Assembly (NCBI RefSeq): GCF_003309065.1 | Contig: NZ_POAF01000001.1 | Coordinates: 310,001-374,000, forward strand | Length of the DNA stretch: 64,000 nt | Direction of reading: 5' to 3' | Origin: Glutamicibacter soli | Lineage (GTDB): Bacteria; Actinomycetota; Actinomycetes; Actinomycetales; Micrococcaceae | Shown: piece after piece, positions 1-8,525 of the stretch | How positions within the stretch are numbered: position 1 is the stretch's first letter | Layout of the letters: each line of letters begins with the position of its first letter | Translations under genes and position numbers: made by a program | Notes under the pieces: model-generated | The model's database searches: none | The model's input: only the letters and a program-made list of their open reading frames with translations | What the model was told of the DNA's origin: nothing

Positions 1-511
1 CCTCCAGGCGCAGGGCCTGGGTCATGGCGCTCTGCGCGGCCTTGGCCGCGTTGTAGCCGCTGCCGCCTTCATAGCTGGCCAGGGCTGCGGTGGAGGTCAG
101 GTTCAGGACGGTGCCGTGCACCTTGCGCAGCGAGGGCAGCAGGGCGCGGGTCAGCCGCATGGTTCCCATGACATTTGACTGCAGCATGAACTCCCAGTCC
201 TCGTCCACCGCGTCGGCCCAGTAGTCGGTGCCGCGGGCGCCGCCGGCCACGTTGATTAGGGTGTCAGCTCCCCCGTGCTCGGCCACGGCCAGAGCCAGCG
301 AGTCGACGTCGGTCTGGTTGCTGACGTCTGCGGGAATGGCGATGGCGCCGGTTTCCTGGGCGAGCGCTTCCAGGCGTTCCGCGCGGCGGGCCACGGCGAA
401 GACTGTCCATCCCTGCGCACGCAGTGCGCGGACGGTGGCCTGCCCGATGCCGGAGGATGCCCCGGTGACGACGGCCGAACGGTTGGACGAGGTGTTTTCC
501 CAAATAGTCAT
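1..511 (-). CDS. SDR-family NAD(P)-dependent oxidoreductase, C-terminus outside window
   Basis: Classical short-chain dehydrogenase, cut by the left window edge after about 170 residues. The cofactor motif TGASSGIG is at residues 16-23, an NVAG motif (the usual NNAG) follows mid-domain, and the catalytic Ser/Tyr/Lys pattern (LTSTAA, then YNAAK) lies close to the cut. The ATG at 511 is the natural start because it places the Rossmann motif at the usual distance. The family reduces carbonyls or oxidises alcohols with NAD(P)(H). The substrate cannot be inferred from the sequence. It is transcribed leftward out of the window, with no visible operon partner on its 5' side. Confidence 0.88.
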   Translation of the reverse strand, partial: MTIWENTSSNRSAVVTGASSGIGQATVRALRAQGWTVFAVARRAERLEALAQETGAIAIPADVSNQTDVDSLALAVAEHGGADTLINVAGGARGTDYWADAVDEDWEFMLQSNVMGTMRLTRALLPSLRKVHGTVLNLTSTAALASYEGGSGYNAAKAAQSAMTQALRLE

Positions 512-567
512 GGGTTTAGTTTAGAACTTCGCGCCGAACCCGAGGTAAGCCGTGAATTTTTCTTTCC

Positions 568-1158
568 TCAGCCGGCCAGCGGCCGGGCGGCGAGTTCCTG
601 GGCAGGATCGGCGAAACGGTAGCCGCCCTGGTACTCGTTGACCGTTGCGGGTTTCGTCATGGCATGGAACTGGGCCAGGAAGTCCTCCCCGCGGCTGAGC
701 ACGGCTGTTTCGACCAGGGATCGGTAGCTGTAGGGACGGTAGCTGGCCACCTGCGGGGTGTCCCGGCGGAATTCGTGGCGGCCCTGGAAGGCGAGGACCT
801 TGGCACCGGGTGCCAGGGCCGGCTGGATCCGGGCGCCGACCTCGACGGCGTCGTATTGCGCCTCGCGGCGGCTGAGCATCTCCAGTTCCCCTTCGGTGAC
901 CGGGATCAGCACGCCGTTGACTGTCGCATCGGGCTGCGGGCTGATGTCCAGGAATTGGCCGTTGCAGGCGTGGCCGTCGTCGAAGACGATGGGCACCCTG
1001 ATTTCCCAGTCGCGCGCGAAGCCGTGCAGCAGTGCCAGCGGCATGTGCTGCTGCTGGATCTCGCGCCGGAGCGTGCGTGAAACCGAAGCGGATGAGACAA
1101 GCGATCCGTAGCCGAAGATGAACAGTTCGTGCCCAGACAGGCCGGTGAAAGGTGCCAT
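568..1158 (-). CDS. Gamma-glutamylcyclotransferase-like family protein
   Basis: A 196-residue protein starting MAPFTG at 1158. The reading frame stays open further upstream, but that part is out-of-frame sequence of the next gene. The N-terminal FGYGSL motif is the substrate-binding loop of the gamma-glutamylcyclotransferase/AIG2-like fold. The SRREAQYDAVEV segment carries the glutamate region expected for the catalytic acid. Family members cyclise gamma-glutamyl amines or peptides to 5-oxoproline. The physiological substrate here is unknown, and a role in thiol or amino-acid turnover is inference. It lies 58 bp downstream of the methyltransferase-like gene on the same strand. Confidence 0.75.
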   Translation of the reverse strand: MAPFTGLSGHELFIFGYGSLVSSASVSRTLRREIQQQHMPLALLHGFARDWEIRVPIVFDDGHACNGQFLDISPQPDATVNGVLIPVTEGELEMLSRREAQYDAVEVGARIQPALAPGAKVLAFQGRHEFRRDTPQVASYRPYSYRSLVETAVLSRGEDFLAQFHAMTKPATVNEYQGGYRFADPAQELAARPLAG

Positions 1159-1216
1159 ACCCACATCATATGATCCGCGGACACCCGAATCACGCGGCTT
1201 GCGGCCGGTACGGGAT

Positions 1217-1726
1217 TCAGCCGGCGGTGCGCAACCGGTCGCGGCTGGCCAGCCAGATGAGGGTGGAAGGCAGCTGGATCCAGCGCGGGACGCGGTTCGT
1301 GTAGTCCGCATAGGCCTGGCCGAAGGTGGCCTGCAGCGCTTCCTCCTCGGCGGGGATCTGCAAGCGGTCCAGCCAGAGTGCCAGGCCCAGCGCCGGTAGC
1401 AGTGCACGCGCCGAACCACGCCACAGCGCATGGGCTGTCACCGCGCCCACCATACCCAGATACATCGGGTTGCGGCTGATGGAATTCGCGCCGGAGACGA
1501 CCAGCGTGCTGCTCTTCTCGGGATGCAGGGGGTTGATGGAGGTCTTGGCGGCGCCGAACCCGAGATCCGCCCACACCGAAATGCCAGCGCTGGCGGCCAG
1601 CAGCACCCCGGCGGCCGTGGTGGACACCGGGCCGCCACGGCGTCGACCGGCCAACCGGCGCTGGGCCGCGAGGGCGGCGGCAACAACGACCGGCGGCGGA
1701 ATCACGGGGGCGCGATGCTCGCTCAT
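1217..1726 (-). CDS. Isoprenylcysteine carboxyl methyltransferase-like membrane protein
   Basis: A 169-residue integral membrane protein. The SISRNPMYLGM segment near residue 85 is the characteristic (S/T)RNPxY motif of the ICMT/PEMT-like membrane methyltransferases, which bind S-adenosylmethionine at the membrane face. Hydrophobic segments flank it, and a conserved DY(T/x)xRVPR(W/x) element lies near the C-terminus. Bacterial homologues are common and mostly uncharacterised, so lipid or small-molecule methylation is only a family-level guess. It is divergent from valS, with 143 bp between the two starts. Confidence 0.7.
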   Translation of the reverse strand: MSEHRAPVIPPPVVVAAALAAQRRLAGRRRGGPVSTTAAGVLLAASAGISVWADLGFGAAKTSINPLHPEKSSTLVVSGANSISRNPMYLGMVGAVTAHALWRGSARALLPALGLALWLDRLQIPAEEEALQATFGQAYADYTNRVPRWIQLPSTLIWLASRDRLRTAG

Positions 1727-1869
1727 GGAACCGATGGTACGCCGTGCGCGCGGCGCTGCCTATGGGCATGCAGGCAAGCTTGTCGGTTCCCGCCCCTCGC
1801 CCGTCCGACGTGGGGCAAACCATGGACACGGATGAGCGCGGCCCGGATAAAACGTGAAAGAATGAAGCC

Positions 1870-4488
1870 ATGGCAGAAGAAAACTTGGGCACAGACACGC
1901 CCGCAACGGTTTCCGTTCCTGACAAGCCGGCTTTGGAAGGCTTGGAAGAACGTCTCTCGTCCCGGTGGCGCACCGAGGGCACCTATCACTTCAACGAGGA
2001 CACGACCCGCGAGGCCGTCTACTCCATCGACACTCCCCCGCCGACCGCGTCCGGTTCGCTGCACGTAGGACACATGTTCTCCTACACGCAGACCGACGTG
2101 CTGGCCCGCTACCAGCGCATGAACGGCAAGAACGTGTTCTACCCGATGGGTTGGGACGATAACGGCTTGCCGACCGAGCGCCGCGTGCAGAACTACTTCG
2201 GCGTCCGCTGCGACCCGACCAAGCCGTACATCGAGGGCTACCGCCCGCCGGAGAAGCCGGCGAAGAACCAGCGCGACTGGGATGTCATCGGCCGCAAGAA
2301 CTTCATCGAGATCTGCGAAGAGCTGGCCGTCGAGGACGAGAAGGTCTTCGAGCAGCTGTTCACCACCCTGGGCCTGTCCGTTGACTGGCGCATGACCTAC
2401 CGCACCATCGATGACAACTCGCGTGCGGTGTCGCAGCGCGGCTTCCTGGAGAACCTGGCCAAGGGCGACGCCTACATGGCCGAGGCCCCGACCCTGTGGG
2501 ACGTCACCTTCCGCACCGCAGTGGCCCAGGCCGAGCTCGAGGACCGCGAGATGCCCGGCGCCTACTACCGCTACGGGTTCACCACCGAGTCCGGCGAGCA
2601 GGTCTTCATCGAGACCACCCGCCCCGAGCTGCTGGCGGCCTGCGCCGGCCTGGTCGCGCACCCTGATGACGAGCGCTACCAGCACCTGTTCGGCAAGACC
2701 GTCACCTCTCCGCTGTTCGGCGTTCCGGTCACCGTCTACCCGCACCCGCTGGCCCAGGCCGACAAGGGTTCGGGCATCGCGATGGTCTGCACCTTCGGCG
2801 ACTTGACCGACGTGACCTGGTGGCGCGAGCTGCAGCTGCCGACCCGTCCGATCATCGGCCGCGACGGCCGCATCCTGGCCGACACCCCGGAATGGATCAC
2901 CTCCGAGGCAGGCAAGGAAACCTACGCCAAGATCGCCGGCAAGACCTCGTTCTCCGCCAAGGAGGCCATGGTCGAGCTGCTGACCGAGGCGGGCCTGCTG
3001 GACGGCGAGCCGAAGAAGATCTCCCGCCCGGTGAACTTCTTCGAAAAGGGCGACAAGCCCCTGGAAATCGTCACCTCGCGCCAGTGGTACATCCGCAACG
3101 GCGGCCGCGACGAGGACCGCCGCGCCCGCATGATCGAGCGCGGCCAGCAGATCGACTTCCACCCGTCCTTCATGCGCTCGCGCTACGAGAACTGGGTTTC
3201 CGGCCTGAACGGCGACTGGCTGGTCTCCCGCCAGCGCTTCTTCGGCGTGCCGGTGCCGGTCTGGTACCCGGTCGACGAGCACGGCGAGCCGAACTACGAC
3301 GCCCCGATCCTGCCCGAGGTCTCGCAGCTGCCGGTCGACCCGGCCGCCGACGCCCCGGCAGGCTACACCGAGGCGCAGCGCGGTCAGGCCAATGGCTTCA
3401 TCGGCGACGCCGACGTGCTGGACACCTGGGCCACCAGCTCGCTGACCCCGCAGATTGTCGGCCGCTGGGGCCGCGACGACGAGTTCTTCTCGAAGGTCTA
3501 CCCGTTCGACCTGCGCCCGCAGGGCCACGACATCATCCGCACCTGGCTGTTCTCCACCGCGGTCCGCGCCGATGCGCTGCACGGCGACATCCCGTGGAAG
3601 CACGCCGCGATCTCCGGCTGGATCCTGGATCCGGACCGCAAGAAGATGTCCAAGTCCAAGGGCAATGTGGTGGTCCCGAACGACGTGCTGGACAAGTTCG
3701 GCGCGGACGCCGTCCGCTACTGGGCCGCCAGCGCGAAGCTCGGCGCGGACACCGCGTATGAGATCAACCAGATGAAGATCGGCCGCCGCCTGGCCATCAA
3801 GATCCTGAACGCGTCGAAGTTCGTGCTGAACCTGGGCGCCACCGAGGCCAACGTGCTGACCGATGACGCCTCCGTGGTCATCAACGGCCTGGACCACTCG
3901 CTGCTGACCCGCCTGTCGACGGTGATCGGCGACGCCCAGCGTGCGTTCGAGAACTACGACTACGCCCGTGCCCTGGACATCACCGAGTCCTTCTTCTGGT
4001 CGTTCACCGACGACTACGTGGAACTGGTCAAGGACCGCGCCTACGGCGGACACGGCGAAGCGCAGCAGGCCAGCGTGCTGGCCACCTTGGCCACCACCTT
4101 GGATTCGGTGCTGCGTTTGTTCGCCCCGTTCCTGCCGTTCGCGACCGAAGAGGTCTGGGGCTGGTGGCGTGCCGGTTCGGTGCACCAGGCCCAGTGGCCG
4201 ACCACCGGCCACCTGGCCGCGGCGATTGCCGATGCGGACGCAGAGGTGCTGCCGCTGGTGGGCACCGCCCTGTCAGGCATCCGCAAGGCCAAGTCGGACG
4301 CGAAGGTCAAGCAGCGCACCGAGGTGCTCTCCGGCGAGGTGCATGCTCCGGCTGCACAGATCGCTCAGCTGCGCGCAGGCTTCGAGGACCTGAAGTCCGC
4401 GGCCAACGCCCGCGAGCTGACCCTCGTGGAGGCCGACGGTGAACTGACCGTCGCCAACGTCGAGTTGGCGCCGGTCGAAGAAGCCTAG
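1870..4488 (+). CDS. valS: Valine-tRNA ligase, archaeal/Rickettsia-like type
   Basis: Class Ia aminoacyl-tRNA synthetase of 872 residues that charges tRNA-Val. The HIGH signature appears as HVGH (residues 65-68) and KMSKS is intact at 592-596. An editing (CP1) domain lies between them. The segment GWDDNGLPTERRVQ after the HIGH motif is that of archaeal and Rickettsia ValS. Typical bacterial ValS, including the M. tuberculosis enzyme as I recall it, has GTDHAGIATQ here. The long C-terminal coiled-coil arm of E. coli ValS (951 aa) is not obvious, and the protein ends soon after the anticodon-binding domain. The gene is monocistronic, with a strong hairpin terminator just after the stop. Confidence 0.97.
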   Translation: MAEENLGTDTPATVSVPDKPALEGLEERLSSRWRTEGTYHFNEDTTREAVYSIDTPPPTASGSLHVGHMFSYTQTDVLARYQRMNGKNVFYPMGWDDNGLPTERRVQNYFGVRCDPTKPYIEGYRPPEKPAKNQRDWDVIGRKNFIEICEELAVEDEKVFEQLFTTLGLSVDWRMTYRTIDDNSRAVSQRGFLENLAKGDAYMAEAPTLWDVTFRTAVAQAELEDREMPGAYYRYGFTTESGEQVFIETTRPELLAACAGLVAHPDDERYQHLFGKTVTSPLFGVPVTVYPHPLAQADKGSGIAMVCTFGDLTDVTWWRELQLPTRPIIGRDGRILADTPEWITSEAGKETYAKIAGKTSFSAKEAMVELLTEAGLLDGEPKKISRPVNFFEKGDKPLEIVTSRQWYIRNGGRDEDRRARMIERGQQIDFHPSFMRSRYENWVSGLNGDWLVSRQRFFGVPVPVWYPVDEHGEPNYDAPILPEVSQLPVDPAADAPAGYTEAQRGQANGFIGDADVLDTWATSSLTPQIVGRWGRDDEFFSKVYPFDLRPQGHDIIRTWLFSTAVRADALHGDIPWKHAAISGWILDPDRKKMSKSKGNVVVPNDVLDKFGADAVRYWAASAKLGADTAYEINQMKIGRRLAIKILNASKFVLNLGATEANVLTDDASVVINGLDHSLLTRLSTVIGDAQRAFENYDYARALDITESFFWSFTDDYVELVKDRAYGGHGEAQQASVLATLATTLDSVLRLFAPFLPFATEEVWGWWRAGSVHQAQWPTTGHLAAAIADADAEVLPLVGTALSGIRKAKSDAKVKQRTEVLSGEVHAPAAQIAQLRAGFEDLKSAANARELTLVEADGELTVANVELAPVEEA

Positions 4489-4501
4489 GCTCCGTAAGAA
4501 T

Positions 4502-4550
4502 AAACGGCGGGCCGCCAGGAATTTTTCCCTGGCGGCCCGCCGTTTGTTTT
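4502..4550. terminator. Bidirectional rho-independent terminator (valS / membrane protein)
   Basis: Perfect 18-bp stem: AAACGGCGGGCCGCCAGG at 4502-4519 pairs with 4528-4545 across an 8-nt loop. T-rich sequence follows on the plus strand and the stem base is A/T, so it can end both valS and the convergent membrane-protein gene. Confidence 0.9.
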
Positions 4551-4558
4551 GCCTGCTG

Positions 4559-5524
4559 CTACTGTCCGGCCAGGGTCCGGCTGACTTGCTCCCGCTGCGT
4601 CCCCTGCCGCCGGCGCAGGATCGTGGAGATCGGCCAGGAGGCCGCGCCCAGGATTCCCGCAACCACTGCAACTGTGGTCAGGGCGCCGGTCAGCGACCCG
4701 GTGGCCTGGTGGTAGATCAGGTCGGCGACCGCGGGGTCGAGATTCGAGAACAGGTGCTCCCCCGTGTAGTCGGCAATCAGGGTCGCTATGGCCAGGGCGC
4801 TGACTCCGGTCACCAGCCCCAGGCCGATCAGCGCGCGGGTCACGTAGCGCGGATTGAGGATGACCGCGGCGATAAGCAAGCCCGCGGAAACGTAGACCAG
4901 CCAGGGCCCGTAGGTTTCGATGAGCGTGTAGGCCCGCTGCACGGCCGGCAGCGCGTCGCTTTGGATGATCTGCACATCCCACTCGAGATTCGTCACCGCG
5001 CCGAGCCCCGGGATGCCCAGGTTCGTCAGCGAGGACACTACTTCGCCGAGCACGTCGCTGAGCTGGAAGGTCAGGGCGCCCGCGTCGTCAAGGGCCACGG
5101 AGGCGCTGTTGCCGGAGAGGATCGCCACGGCTTTCGCATGGCTTGCGCGCAGGGTGGATTCCCACAACGAGGCGAACTGATTGGATTGCACCAGGTTGTG
5201 CACGGCGCCGCCGACGATGCCGTCCACCTTTTCGGCGATCTGGCCGCTGGGCACCAGCTTCAAGATGAACCCGTCGCCGGTCAGCGAATCAATGCGTTCT
5301 TCAAGCTGCAGCTGGTTGGAAATCGCTTGGGAGATCTGTCCGGAGACATTCTCCTGCAGCTGCGGATTCTTGCCCAGCGGCGCCAGAGTCTGGGTGAAAC
5401 CGTCGGTGTTGGTCACGTACTTGGTCGCCCACAAGCCGGCGATTGAGATCGGCGCGAGCACCAGGCCGATGATCAAGACTACGCTCGCGGCGACGGATCG
5501 CCAGCGGAAAATTGTTTCAGGCAC
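4559..5524 (-). CDS. Conserved integral membrane protein, function unknown
   Basis: A 321-residue protein. An N-terminal membrane segment (about residues 10-34, ending near LWATKYVTNTDGF) is followed by a long hydrophilic, probably extracytoplasmic region (about 35-200) with Gln/Leu-rich helical stretches. Three further hydrophobic segments lie between about 205 and 305, and a basic tail (ILRRRQGTQ) closes the protein. Similar four-segment proteins are common in Arthrobacter-type genomes, but I recognise no enzymatic motif. It is transcribed convergently to valS and shares its terminator. A cell-envelope location is supported by the hydrophobicity pattern; function cannot be assigned. Confidence 0.7.
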   Translation of the reverse strand: MPETIFRWRSVAASVVLIIGLVLAPISIAGLWATKYVTNTDGFTQTLAPLGKNPQLQENVSGQISQAISNQLQLEERIDSLTGDGFILKLVPSGQIAEKVDGIVGGAVHNLVQSNQFASLWESTLRASHAKAVAILSGNSASVALDDAGALTFQLSDVLGEVVSSLTNLGIPGLGAVTNLEWDVQIIQSDALPAVQRAYTLIETYGPWLVYVSAGLLIAAVILNPRYVTRALIGLGLVTGVSALAIATLIADYTGEHLFSNLDPAVADLIYHQATGSLTGALTTVAVVAGILGAASWPISTILRRRQGTQREQVSRTLAGQ

Positions 5525-5642
5525 GGTTTGTCCTTCCTGGAGCCGGCCAAAATCGGCCCTGACTACACCACCTTAGCAATCCTCTGTGTTTTCGCGTCGG
5601 GCATTGCCTGTGTGATCGGTATGGATCGGACGGGTTAAATGC

Positions 5643-5675
5643 TTCAGGGACGTTCCGTAGCAGAACGTCCCTGAA
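5643..5675. terminator. Hairpin terminator downstream of the Rv2466c-like gene
   Basis: Perfect 13-bp inverted repeat, TTCAGGGACGTTC at 5643-5655 and its complement at 5663-5675, with a 7-nt loop. It lies 14 bp past the stop of the minus-strand gene. The T-run is weak, so termination strength is uncertain. Confidence 0.65.
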
Positions 5676-5688
5676 TCAGCTGCATAAA

Positions 5689-6297
5689 TTAGTCGAACAC
5701 CGGGCTTTCGGTGCGCGAGCGCTTGAGTTCGAAGAAGTACGGGAAGGCGGCCAACTGGGCGGCCGCGTCGAACATCTTGCCGGCTTCTTCGCCCTTCGGA
5801 ACCCGGGTGATGACAGGTCCGAAGAAGGCAACCCCGTCGACGGCGACGATCGGGGTTCCAACGTCCTGGCCGACCTTGCTGATGCCGACTTCATGGCTGG
5901 CGCGCAGCGCGTCGTCGTTCTGATCGGTGCGGGCTGCTGCAGCGAGCTCGGCCGGCAGGCCAGTCTGCTGCAGTGCCTTCGCAATGACTTCGTCGCGGTC
6001 GGTCAGGTTCTCGTAGTGGAAGAGCTCGCCCATGGCGGTGTAGAGCTGGTCCTTGACCTGGTCGCCGTGCTCCTGCGCGGCCTTCATGATGACCCGGACC
6101 GGGCCCCACGAGTCGTCCATCTTCGCGCGGTAGTCGGCAGGCAGGTCGCGTCCTTCGTTCAGCACCGAGAGACTCATGACATTCCAGAAAACCTCGATGT
6201 CGCGGACCTTTTCGACTTCCTTGATCCAGCGGCTCGTCGCCCAGGCGAACGGGCAGATTGGGTCAAACCAGAAATCGACATGCTGACGCGAAGCCAT
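5689..6297 (-). CDS. Rv2466c-like DsbA-fold protein (mycothiol-dependent nitroreductase family), one-cysteine active site
   Basis: A 202-residue thioredoxin/DsbA-fold protein. It is collinear with M. tuberculosis Rv2466c, a mycothiol-dependent nitroreductase/oxidoreductase, including DFWFDPxCP near the N-terminus, SRWIxEVxKVRDIEV, WGPVRV, LYTAMG, DVGTP, GVAFFGPV and PxFFELKRxRTE near the end. Rv2466c has a CPWC redox pair. Here the site reads C15-P-F-A18, so the resolving cysteine is missing. A monothiol mechanism, with a mixed disulfide to mycothiol, is the likely consequence (inference). Rv2466c sits in the same rpiB/clpP neighbourhood in mycobacteria. It is probably monocistronic. Confidence 0.85.
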   Translation of the reverse strand: MASRQHVDFWFDPICPFAWATSRWIKEVEKVRDIEVFWNVMSLSVLNEGRDLPADYRAKMDDSWGPVRVIMKAAQEHGDQVKDQLYTAMGELFHYENLTDRDEVIAKALQQTGLPAELAAAARTDQNDDALRASHEVGISKVGQDVGTPIVAVDGVAFFGPVITRVPKGEEAGKMFDAAAQLAAFPYFFELKRSRTESPVFD

Positions 6298-6356
6298 GAA
6301 CTACCAACTTTCCTAGGGTGAACTGCCGGAACCCGGCAGGCTGATGATGGGCTGAA

Positions 6357-7649
6357 CTATGCGGACTTCTTGTTGCGCTTGGCCACCACTGCGTGCGACA
6401 GCAGGGTTGGTTCGGCGCCGTCCATGACGGTTTCGCGGGTCACAACGACCTCGGCGACGTCCTCGCGGCTCGGCAGGTCGAACATGATCCCGGCCAGGGT
6501 TTCTTCCAGGATGGCGCGCAGGCCGCGCGCTCCGGTCTCGCGTTCGATGGCCAGTTCCGCGATGGCGTCGAGTGCCGGCTGTTCGAAGCTCAGCTGCACC
6601 CCGTCCATCTGGAACATCTTCTGGTACTGCTTGACCAGTGCGTTCTTCGGCTCGGTCAGCACGCGCACCAGCGCATCGCGGTCGAGGTGCTCGACGGTGG
6701 TGATGACCGGCAGGCGGCCGATAAACTCCGGAATCAGGCCGAATTTCAGCAGGTCTTCCGGCCGCACGTCGGAGTACGAGGCCACCTCGGACTTCAGCGC
6801 GGTCAACGGGGCGCCGAAGCCGATGCCCTTGCGACCTGCTCGCGAGGAGATGATCTCTTCCAGGCCCGCGAAGGCGCCGGCGACGATGAACAGGATGTTG
6901 GTGGTGTCCAGCTGCAGGAAATCCTGGTGCGGATGCTTGCGCCCGCCCTGCGGCGGTACCGCTGCGACCGTGCCTTCGAGGATCTTCAGCAGGGCCTGCT
7001 GCACGCCCTCGCCCGAGACGTCGCGGGTAATCGACGGGTTCTCGCTCTTGCGGGAGATCTTGTCGATTTCGTCGATGTAGATGATGCCGGTTTCGGCCTT
7101 CTTGACGTCGTAGTCCGCGGCCTGGATGAGCTTGAGCAGGATGTTCTCGACGTCTTCGCCCACATATCCGGCCTCGGTCAGGCTGGTGGCGTCGGCGACG
7201 GCGAACGGCACGTTAAGCTTCTTGGCCAGCGACTGGGCGAGGTAGGTCTTGCCGCAACCGGTAGGGCCGATGAGCATGATGTTGGACTTCGAGACCTCGA
7301 CGTCGCCCAGCGGGTCGTCGTTGGTCAGGGCGGCTACCGGAGCAGGCTCCTGGTTGCCATGGATCCGCTTGTAGTGGTTGTATACGGCGACGGAGAGGGC
7401 GCGCTTGGCATTCTCCTGGCCGATCACGTATTCCTGCAGCGAATCGAAGATCTCACGCGGCTTGGGCAGGGAGAATTCCTCATTGACTTGCTCTTCGGCA
7501 AATTCTTCGGCAATGATCTCATTGCACAACTCAATGCACTCGGTGCAGATGTAGACGCCGTGCCCGGCAATCAGCTTCTTAACCTGCTTTTGACTCTTTC
7601 CGCAGAAAGAGCACTTCAACAGGTCCGAGCCCTCGCTCATACGTCCCAT
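6357..7649 (-). CDS. clpX: ATP-dependent Clp protease ATP-binding subunit ClpX
   Basis: AAA+ unfoldase of 430 residues that feeds substrates to ClpP in the cytoplasm. The N-terminal C4 zinc-binding domain has C13, C16, C35 and C38. The Walker A motif GPTGCGKT is at 128-135, followed by Walker B ([10 protein letters not shown]) and the sensor and arginine-finger region ending in [10 protein letters not shown]. The ATG at 7649 (MGRMSEGSD) aligns with the usual actinobacterial ClpX start; an internal ATG three codons later is also possible. It lies 166 bp downstream of clpP2 on the same strand, and the gap contains a long inverted repeat. Confidence 0.98.
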   Translation of the reverse strand: MGRMSEGSDLLKCSFCGKSQKQVKKLIAGHGVYICTECIELCNEIIAEEFAEEQVNEEFSLPKPREIFDSLQEYVIGQENAKRALSVAVYNHYKRIHGNQEPAPVAALTNDDPLGDVEVSKSNIMLIGPTGCGKTYLAQSLAKKLNVPFAVADATSLTEAGYVGEDVENILLKLIQAADYDVKKAETGIIYIDEIDKISRKSENPSITRDVSGEGVQQALLKILEGTVAAVPPQGGRKHPHQDFLQLDTTNILFIVAGAFAGLEEIISSRAGRKGIGFGAPLTALKSEVASYSDVRPEDLLKFGLIPEFIGRLPVITTVEHLDRDALVRVLTEPKNALVKQYQKMFQMDGVQLSFEQPALDAIAELAIERETGARGLRAILEETLAGIMFDLPSREDVAEVVVTRETVMDGAEPTLLSHAVVAKRNKKSA

Positions 7650-7729
7650 CGCACCATTCTCCCATTTGCCTTCAGTAGCTTTGGACTTACTTAATTCTAG
7701 GCTAGGTAGTCCCCGAAATAGCTGAACAA

Positions 7730-7787
7730 GGCGGCTTACCTGTCATGAGTCATTTTCGAGTGAAAGCCACATTTCAGGTAAACCGCC
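7730..7787. repeat. Imperfect inverted repeat between clpP2 and clpX
   Basis: GGCGGCTTACCTG at 7730-7742 pairs with CAGGTAAACCGCC at 7775-7787, with one mismatch in 13 and a 32-nt loop. There is no clear T-run on the minus strand. It could be an attenuating or processing hairpin, or the edge of a separate clpX promoter. Confidence 0.55.
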
Positions 7788-7815
7788 AGTATTCAACAAT
7801 TATTCCCGGCTCGGA

Positions 7816-8475
7816 CTAGTGCCCCAGCATCGCGCGGTTGATCTTGCGCGGGGTCAGGACCTCGTCCACGATGCCGTAGGCCTTCGCTTCTTCTGCCGTC
7901 ATGAACAGGTCGCGCTCCACATCGTCGCGGACCTTCTCCACGGTCTGGCCCGAGTGCGATGCGATGGTGGTCTCCAGCCAGGAGCGCATGCGCATGACTT
8001 CTTCGGCCTGGATCTGCAGGTCGGTCGCGGTGCCGCGCTCCCCGCCGCCCATGGCAGGCTGGTGGATCAGCACGCGGGCGTTCGGCAGGGCCAGGCGCTT
8101 GCCCGGGGTGCCGGCGGCCAGCAGCACGGCCGCGGCCGAGGCGGCCTGGCCGAGGCAGACGGTCTGCACCTCTGGGCGGATGAACTGGATGGTGTCGTAG
8201 ATCGCGGTCATCGCGGTGAACGAACCGCCCGGGGAGTTGATGTACAGGGTGACATCGCGCTCCGGGTCCATCGATTCCAGGACGAGCAGCTGGGCCATCA
8301 CGTCATCCGCGGAGGCGTCGTCGACCTGGGCGCCGAGGAAGATGATGCGGTCTTCGAACAGCTTGGCGTACGGGTCCTGGCGCTTGAAGCCGTATGGGGT
8401 ACGCTCTTCGAACTGCGGCAGGATGTAGCGGGCCGAAGGCATCTGGCCGCTGGTGGCTTCAGGATTGAAGTGCAT
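7816..8475 (-). CDS. clpP2: ATP-dependent Clp protease proteolytic subunit ClpP2
   Basis: A 219-residue ClpP serine protease subunit. The catalytic triad is visible as Ser113 (GQAAS), His138 (LIHQP) and Asp189 (ERDLFM). The long N-terminal extension with YxLPxFEERTxYG matches the ClpP2 type of actinobacteria, which forms a mixed tetradecamer with ClpP1 and docks ClpX or ClpC. It follows clpP1 by 50 bp and is almost certainly cotranscribed with it. It should therefore share the ClgR-type control proposed upstream of clpP1. Confidence 0.97.
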   Translation of the reverse strand: MHFNPEATSGQMPSARYILPQFEERTPYGFKRQDPYAKLFEDRIIFLGAQVDDASADDVMAQLLVLESMDPERDVTLYINSPGGSFTAMTAIYDTIQFIRPEVQTVCLGQAASAAAVLLAAGTPGKRLALPNARVLIHQPAMGGGERGTATDLQIQAEEVMRMRSWLETTIASHSGQTVEKVRDDVERDLFMTAEEAKAYGIVDEVLTPRKINRAMLGH

Positions 8476-8525
8476 GGTGTTCTCCTAGGACAAGTCTGTG
8501 TGATTCAAGCAAGTGGGTGCGGCGC

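Noticed and set aside
1727-1869. T-box or other riboswitch in front of valS
   Set aside because: The leader is short and lacks a T-box sequence or a stem-loop/terminator pair.
1723-4212. 829-codon open frame antisense to valS
   Set aside because: It is a mirror of high-GC codon bias in valS. It has no ribosome-binding site and its composition is that of an antisense shadow.
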